DNA of 10,433 bases, from assembly GCA_900762805.1 (NCBI GenBank), contig CAAFHY010000006.1, positions 1 to 10,433 on the forward strand, in the 5' to 3' direction. The position numbers were made by a program, and so were the translations under genes. Positions 6,338 through 10,433 of the stretch are shown in pieces (position 1 is the first letter of the stretch; each line of letters begins with the position of its first letter). Below the pieces are notes generated by a model. That model was not told the DNA's origin, did not search any database, and saw only the letters and a list, made by a program, of their open reading frames with translations. The stretch comes from Oscillospiraceae bacterium (GTDB lineage Bacteria; Bacillota; Clostridia; Oscillospirales; Ruminococcaceae).

Positions 6338-6670
6338 ATGGACAACTGCCTTTTCTGCCGCATCATCGGGGGCGAGATCCCCAGCGAGCGTGTTTATGAG
6401 GACGATACCTGTATCGCCATCCGCGATATCGACCCGCAGGCGCCGACCCACCTGCTCATTATGCCAAAACGGCACGTCGCGTCGGTCTCGCAGCTGACTG
6501 ACGCCGAAATGGCCGGCCGGCTGCTGCTGGCGGCGCGCGACATCGCTGCCCGTCTTGGCATCGAGAGCTACCGGCTGGTTGTCAACACCGGCGCCGATGC
6601 CGGACAATCGGTGCCACACCTGCACATTCACCTGATGGCCGGGCGGCCTTTCGCCTGGCCGGCCGGCTGA
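6338..6670 (+). CDS. hinT: HIT-family nucleotide-binding protein (HinT-like)
   Basis: A 110-residue histidine-triad protein. Family members hydrolyse purine nucleoside phosphoramidates and acyl-adenylates, including the aminoacyl-AMP made by tRNA synthetases. Visible are the N-terminal CLFCRIIGGEIPSERVYED, an aromatic-poor strand with IDPQAPTHLLIMPKRH (His38), VVNTGADAGQSVPHLHIHLM with the triad His94, His96 and His98, and the C-terminal GRPFAWPAG that matches the HinT Trp-Pro-x-Gly tail. A strong AAAGGAGG follows the alaS stop, 10 bases before the ATG, and the gap between the genes is 15 bases, so it is co-transcribed with alaS. That pairing fits a role in clearing adenylates released by synthetases; this link is inference. 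Complete gene, nothing missing. Confidence 0.95.
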   Translation: MDNCLFCRIIGGEIPSERVYEDDTCIAIRDIDPQAPTHLLIMPKRHVASVSQLTDAEMAGRLLLAARDIAARLGIESYRLVVNTGADAGQSVPHLHIHLMAGRPFAWPAG

Positions 6671-6722
6671 CGGATAAGCTCAAAAGGCTATCTATACACT
6701 GTTTTATTCAAAGGAGCACACC

Positions 6723-7262
6723 ATGCAGTATCATGAAATGACCATCGCCGGATGCAAACGCCGTTTGCCCATCTGCCGTGTCAACGACAAGATGTCGATC
6801 GCCGCTTTCATCATGTTCTCCGATGTCGAGATCACCATCAGAACGGCTGAAGAGCTGCTCAAAAAGGTGCCCGATTTCGATATCATCTTCACAGCCGAGG
6901 CCAAAGGCATTCCGCTGGCCTATGAGATGTCCCGTCAGAGCGGCAAGAAATATATCACTGCCCGCAAGATGAGCAAGCTGTATATGACCGAGCCGGTCGA
7001 GATATCGGTTAAGTCCATCACGACCGCCCGCGAGCAGAAGCTGTTCCTCGATCAGAGCGAGCTTGACCAGCTCAACGGCAAGCGCATCCTGATCGTTGAT
7101 GACGTCATCAGCACCGGCGGCTCGCTCTATGCCATGGAGGAAATGATCAAGCGCGGCGGCGGTGAGATCGTCGGCAAGGCCGCTGTCCTGGCCGAGGGCG
7201 TGGCGGCCGACCGCAAGGATATTATTTATCTGGAAGTCCTGCCGCTTTTCTTTAACGACTGA
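6723..7262 (+). CDS. Phosphoribosyltransferase, adenine-type (apt-like)
   Basis: A 179-residue type I phosphoribosyltransferase. The PRPP-binding signature is ILIVDDVISTGGSL at residues 122-135, with the acidic pair Asp126-Asp127 and the TGGS loop that grips pyrophosphate. Before it, DIIFTAEAKGIPLAYEMSR (about 53-71) matches the APRT/XPRT segment that forms the PPi loop, and ARKMSKLYM follows as in adenine/xanthine-type enzymes. It would transfer phosphoribose to a purine base in salvage, possibly using bases released by the nucleoside hydrolases upstream. It could instead be a regulatory PurR-like protein without catalysis, but there is no N-terminal DNA-binding domain. AAGGAG at 6711-6716 sits 6 bases before the ATG. 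A 52-base gap without a terminator separates it from hinT. The base specificity cannot be settled from sequence. Confidence 0.88.
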   Translation: MQYHEMTIAGCKRRLPICRVNDKMSIAAFIMFSDVEITIRTAEELLKKVPDFDIIFTAEAKGIPLAYEMSRQSGKKYITARKMSKLYMTEPVEISVKSITTAREQKLFLDQSELDQLNGKRILIVDDVISTGGSLYAMEEMIKRGGGEIVGKAAVLAEGVAADRKDIIYLEVLPLFFND

Positions 7263-7377
7263 AATCAAACGCTCTATCCCGGATTCAACCTGCCGCCGGG
7301 CTATGCCCGCGCCGCTTTCCGCCGCGTCGGACTGACGCGAAGGCTCCGTCCCGCGACAAGCATTTCGAGGTATTGAT

Positions 7378-9396
7378 ATGAAGCGACCGCTTGCACTGTT
7401 TTGCATCTCACTGTTGACAGGCATGGCGGCCGCTTTTGTTTTTCCGCGGCTGCCGCTGCTGCTGGCGGCAGCCGCGCTGTGCCTGGGAGCGGCGGTCTAT
7501 CTGCTGGCCGCCGGCCGCCGCGCCCGTCTGGCGGCGGCTGTGCTGCTGGTCGGCTTCGCAGTGGCCTTTTTTGCCGGCCGGAGCCGCATCGGCCGTGAGC
7601 AGGCGGCGGCCGGGGCACTGTCGGGCCGGCGTCTGGAGGCTGAAATGGTCGTGACCGACTGCACGCGCAAGACCAGCTTCGACTGCGCTGTGACGGCACG
7701 CATCGTCTCGGAGGAGCAGCCCTTTTCGGTCGTTTTTCACGCCGAGGAGAGTATGACGCCGGGCCTGCGCATCCGGGCGCTGCTGACGGTAGGCGCGTGG
7801 GACGGCAGCAGCCTCAGCGCCGAGGCCGGCGACCTGCGGCTGACGGGGCTTGACGGCTCGCCGCTTCACCGGCAGGTGCGGCATCTGTGCGACCTGCTGG
7901 CGCAGTCGGTTCGGTCGGCCATCGGCGGTGAGGAGGGGAGCGTGGCCGCCGCTATCACCTTCGGCAGCCTTTCGGGCCTTTCGGGCGGCACCTATGACAG
8001 CTTTGTGCTGAGCGGCATCGTCCATACGCTGGTGGTGTCGGGGCTGCATGTCACCATCCTGCTGCATCTGCTCATCGGGTGGCTGCGGCATATCCGCGTG
8101 CCCTATTCGGTGACGCTGGCGGCCTCGGTGCTGGTTTGCCTGGCCATGCTGATCATGACCGATCTCTCGGTATCGGTGCTGCGCGTTTCGGTCATGATGC
8201 TGTTTACCCATTTCGGCGGCCTCTTTCGCCGCCGGGCCGATCCGCTGACCTCGCTTTCGGCGGCAGCGGCGGTCATCGTGCTGTTCGACCCGACGGCGGT
8301 GGCCGACCGGGGTTTTCTGATGTCGTTTCTGGCGACGCTGGCGCTTGTCTGGGCCTACCTGGCAGTGCTGCGCCGCCTGCCGGAGACCTTCCGGCGCTGG
8401 CCGGCTGCTCTGCGAACGCTGGTCAGCTCGCTGCTGGCCTCGCTCTGCGCCAGTCTGTTTGTCGCGCCTGTGCTGGTCGCCTGCTCGATGGAGCTTTCAG
8501 CCATTGGGCCGCTGACAAACCTTGTCACCGTCTGGGTCATGCCGGCGGTGCTGCTTCTCAGCCTGCTGACCGCGCTGCTTTATCTGTATGCGCCGGCTTT
8601 CTTTCTGACGCCGGTCGTCGCCGGGGCTGCCCGTTTGGTGCTGCGCTTTGTCGTCTGGGCGGCGCGGCTGTGCGCCTCGGCTCCCTTTGCGGCCTTTGAC
8701 GCCGCCGACTGGCCGGTCAGGGCCGCCGTAGCGGCCGCCTTCGGGCTTTTCGCGGCTATTATTCTGCTGAAGGGCAGGAGGCGCACCGCCGGCGCACTGC
8801 TGGCGCTGCTGCTGATGGCCGGCTGCGGCTGGTGGCTGCACACGGCGCGCGCCGAGCCGGCCATGCTGCTTTACTGCGACGGCCGGCGCGTCATGGCCGT
8901 CGTAACGCAGGACCGACAGGCCGCCGCGCTGGTCGCCGAGCCGTATCCGTCGCTGCTGTCGCGCCTTGATCGTCTGCGCGTTACCAGAGGCTACCGTTTC
9001 GAGGCGGTGGGGGTATTCGGCGGCAAGGACGAGGCGCGCGAGCAGCTGTTTGAACGCTTTCCCTGCGGCACCGAGGGTACATTGACGGCGCTGCGCGGCT
9101 GTGAGCTGCTGGCGGACGGTGCGCTTACAGTGGGCGGCACAGCCGGCGCGCCCCTTGTGCTGTGGCGCGCCGGCGGAGAGACGGTGCTGCTCTGCTACGG
9201 CAGCGAGCCTATCCCCGAACCGCTGCTCGGCTGCACCTATATCATTCTCTGCGACGGCCGCCCGGCCAACGTTGGCTTGGCGCGCGGCACCATCCTCAGC
9301 CCCGCCGGGCGGGGCGGGGACAGAGAGCTTCCCACGCGGGATTACGCCACACTTCGTATCAGGAACGGAGGCATAGCCATTGAAGAACATCGCTGA
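7378..9396 (+). CDS. comEC: ComEC/Rec2 DNA-uptake channel with degenerate C-terminal domain
   Basis: A 672-residue membrane protein of the ComEC family, the channel that passes single-stranded DNA into the cell during transformation. N-terminus: clustered membrane segments (about 5-70), then a soluble OB-like DUF4131 region (about 80-165). The Competence core starts near 170 with AITFGSLSGLSGGTYDSFVL and contains HTLVVSGLHV (Ser221-Val225), the family hallmark, followed by many membrane helices to about residue 490. The last 175 or so residues sit where the metallo-beta-lactamase-like nuclease domain belongs, but no HxHxDH is present, and the usual HHGS position reads CDGR in CTYIILCDGRP. Typical full-length forms are about 750-800 aa. 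GAGGT at 7367-7371 supports the ATG at 7378. The 3' end overlaps holA by 17 bases. The gene is intact as a frame; whether it works in DNA uptake or is relic or repurposed is open. Confidence 0.93.
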   Translation: MKRPLALFCISLLTGMAAAFVFPRLPLLLAAAALCLGAAVYLLAAGRRARLAAAVLLVGFAVAFFAGRSRIGREQAAAGALSGRRLEAEMVVTDCTRKTSFDCAVTARIVSEEQPFSVVFHAEESMTPGLRIRALLTVGAWDGSSLSAEAGDLRLTGLDGSPLHRQVRHLCDLLAQSVRSAIGGEEGSVAAAITFGSLSGLSGGTYDSFVLSGIVHTLVVSGLHVTILLHLLIGWLRHIRVPYSVTLAASVLVCLAMLIMTDLSVSVLRVSVMMLFTHFGGLFRRRADPLTSLSAAAAVIVLFDPTAVADRGFLMSFLATLALVWAYLAVLRRLPETFRRWPAALRTLVSSLLASLCASLFVAPVLVACSMELSAIGPLTNLVTVWVMPAVLLLSLLTALLYLYAPAFFLTPVVAGAARLVLRFVVWAARLCASAPFAAFDAADWPVRAAVAAAFGLFAAIILLKGRRRTAGALLALLLMAGCGWWLHTARAEPAMLLYCDGRRVMAVVTQDRQAAALVAEPYPSLLSRLDRLRVTRGYRFEAVGVFGGKDEAREQLFERFPCGTEGTLTALRGCELLADGALTVGGTAGAPLVLWRAGGETVLLCYGSEPIPEPLLGCTYIILCDGRPANVGLARGTILSPAGRGGDRELPTRDYATLRIRNGGIAIEEHR

Positions 9397-10393
9397 AAAA
9401 CGATTGTATGAGCAGCTGGCGGTCGGGGGCGCGCACGGTGTTTACGCCGCGGCATCGCCCGACAGCTACCTGCTGCGCCGCCTGACCGAGCGCATCGTGG
9501 CCGCGGCGCCGCAGCCCTGCGAGGTGCTGCGGATCGACGCCAAAACGCTCGATCTCGGCCAGCTGGCCGACCGCCGGCTGGAGGCCGCGCCCCTTTTCGG
9601 CGGCTCGACGGCTTTTATTCTGAACGGAGATACATTGGGCGAGCTTGCCGCGTCAGACCGCGCACAGCTGGCCGAGCTGCTGAACGGTCTGCCGCCGCAC
9701 GTATTGTTTATCGTCACGGCAACGGCCGACAATCGGCGTCCGGCACTGCCAAAGGAGCTTGAAAAGCTTTGTCCGCCCGACGCGGCAGGGGTGGTGCTGC
9801 CCCGCGCCGAGGGTGAGGCGCTTGAGGCGGCGGTGCGCGAGATGGCCCGCGCCGCCGGGACCTCCATCGATCGCGCTGCCGTGCGCCGCGTGGCTGAGCT
9901 GTGCGGCGGCGATCTGGCTGCCATCCGCGGCGAAATAGAAAAGGCGGCGGCCTACAGCGGCTACACCTCCATTAAAGCCGACCTGTTTGACCGCCTGACC
10001 GCCCGCACCACCGATACCGGCGTCTTCGACATCATCCGCGCCGCCTCGGCCGGCAACAAGGCCGGCGCACTGACGGCGCTGGGCGAGCTGCTGCGCGCCA
10101 GAGAGGAGCCCATCGCCATTGCGGCGGCGCTCAATAACAACTATATCAATTATTACCGCGCGCTGCTCATCAAGCGCGCCGGCGGCTCACTTGACCGCTT
10201 CTATGCCGCCTACGGCTACCGCAGGAATGACGTCAAGCCCAAGATCGCCTTTGAGCGCTGCGGCAGCTACAGCATCGAGCGGCTCGAACGGATCATCGGG
10301 GTGCTCTGCCGTCTCGACGCCGAGCTCAAGGGCTCGCGCGCCGACAGCCGGGTGCTGCTGGAAACGGCTCTGAGCGAGATATTGATGATATAG
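9380..10393 (+). CDS. holA: DNA polymerase III subunit delta
   Basis: A 337-residue clamp-loader delta subunit (YqeN type), which opens the beta sliding clamp. It has the usual length. The N-terminal AAA-like fold (GVYAAASPDSYLLRRLTERIV, then FGGSTAFILNGDTLGEL and HVLFIVTATADNRRPALPKEL) lacks a Walker A P-loop, as is normal for delta. The middle lid region ends in ELCGGDLAAIRGEIEKAAAYSG, a conserved delta signature, followed by DTGVFDIIRAASAGNKAGAL and the helical C-terminal collar domain with EEPIAIAAALNNNYINYYRALL. The start is TTG at 9380, supported by CGGAGG at 9366-9371, 8 bases upstream, and by the overlap with the comEC end. Synteny comEC-holA is common in Firmicutes. Confidence 0.95.
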   Translation: MKNIAEKRLYEQLAVGGAHGVYAAASPDSYLLRRLTERIVAAAPQPCEVLRIDAKTLDLGQLADRRLEAAPLFGGSTAFILNGDTLGELAASDRAQLAELLNGLPPHVLFIVTATADNRRPALPKELEKLCPPDAAGVVLPRAEGEALEAAVREMARAAGTSIDRAAVRRVAELCGGDLAAIRGEIEKAAAYSGYTSIKADLFDRLTARTTDTGVFDIIRAASAGNKAGALTALGELLRAREEPIAIAAALNNNYINYYRALLIKRAGGSLDRFYAAYGYRRNDVKPKIAFERCGSYSIERLERIIGVLCRLDAELKGSRADSRVLLETALSEILMI

Positions 10394-10413
10394 CAGCAAA
10401 CGCCAAAAAGGAA

Positions 10414-10433
10414 TTAGCACTCTTAGTTACTGA
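10414..10433. promoter_or_regulatory. Left part of a CIRCE operator (HrcA site), cut by the window end
   Basis: TTAGCACTC at 10414-10422 is an exact match to the left arm of CIRCE. The 9-base spacer (10423-10431) is followed by GA, the first two bases of the right arm GAGTGCTAA, before the sequence ends. HrcA represses hrcA-grpE-dnaK and groESL operons at this site, so such an operon is expected immediately downstream. The site begins 20 bases after the holA stop. Confidence 0.8.

Noticed and set aside
4322..6631. Long minus-strand open frame opposite alaS and hinT
   Set aside because: It is a product of GC-rich codon usage on the + strand. The + strand frames carry all AlaRS and HIT motifs, and the antisense translation has no recognisable domain.
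6667..6698. CTGACG ... TATACA before the phosphoribosyltransferase gene as a promoter
   Set aside because: Spacer of 20 bases and weak hexamers; operon read-through from hinT is simpler.
8079..8699. Open frame of about 200 codons inside comEC in another + frame
   Set aside because: Fully inside the comEC membrane core, whose frame has the SGLHV hallmark and membrane helices; the alternative is Ala/Gly/Arg-rich shadow sequence.

Overview
The window looks like chromosomal DNA of a GC-rich Firmicute, most likely a gut-type member of the Clostridia (Oscillospirales-like). Evidence: core genes are roughly 60-70% GC by hand count of sample lines. alaS has a T-box leader. The comEC-holA pair is typical of Firmicutes. 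The right edge carries what looks like half of a CIRCE (HrcA) operator. No RNA gene other than the cis-regulatory leader, no mobile element and no CRISPR array was seen. Taxonomy is inference from these traits only.

Left region (2-2261): the 3' end of a nucleoside/sugar-type ABC permease, then two translationally linked nucleoside hydrolases. This reads as a nucleoside uptake and cleavage operon: import the nucleoside, then split it to base plus ribose.

Middle region (2262-3697): a lower-GC gene of about 45% GC (2427-2966) encoding a small protein with a transglutaminase/protease-like Cys-His-Asp pattern. A strong intrinsic terminator follows (2994-3032), then a gene-poor stretch of about 700 bases. 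That stretch holds a possible folded or repeat element ending in a second, weaker terminator-like site, AT-rich DNA with two small palindromes, one plausible and one perfect-consensus sigma-A promoter, and a T-box riboswitch. The T-box is compact: its apparent Stem I is only 38 nt, built as a 7-bp helix, a textbook kink-turn and a short helix whose 7-nt loop displays GCC (Ala).

Right region (3698-10393): alaS, a HinT-family HIT protein gene, an apt-like phosphoribosyltransferase gene, comEC and holA, all on the + strand. Spacing is short (15, 52 and 115 bases), comEC and holA overlap, and no clear terminator lies between them, so they could form one transcription unit behind the T-box. ComEC keeps its membrane core, but its C-terminal metallo-beta-lactamase-like domain has lost recognisable metal-binding motifs. 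The last 20 bases match the left arm, 9-nt spacer and first two bases of the right arm of CIRCE, so a heat-shock operon (hrcA-grpE-dnaK or groESL) probably starts just past the edge.

The best candidate for something under-described is the short-Stem-I, transcription-terminating alanine T-box in front of alaS.
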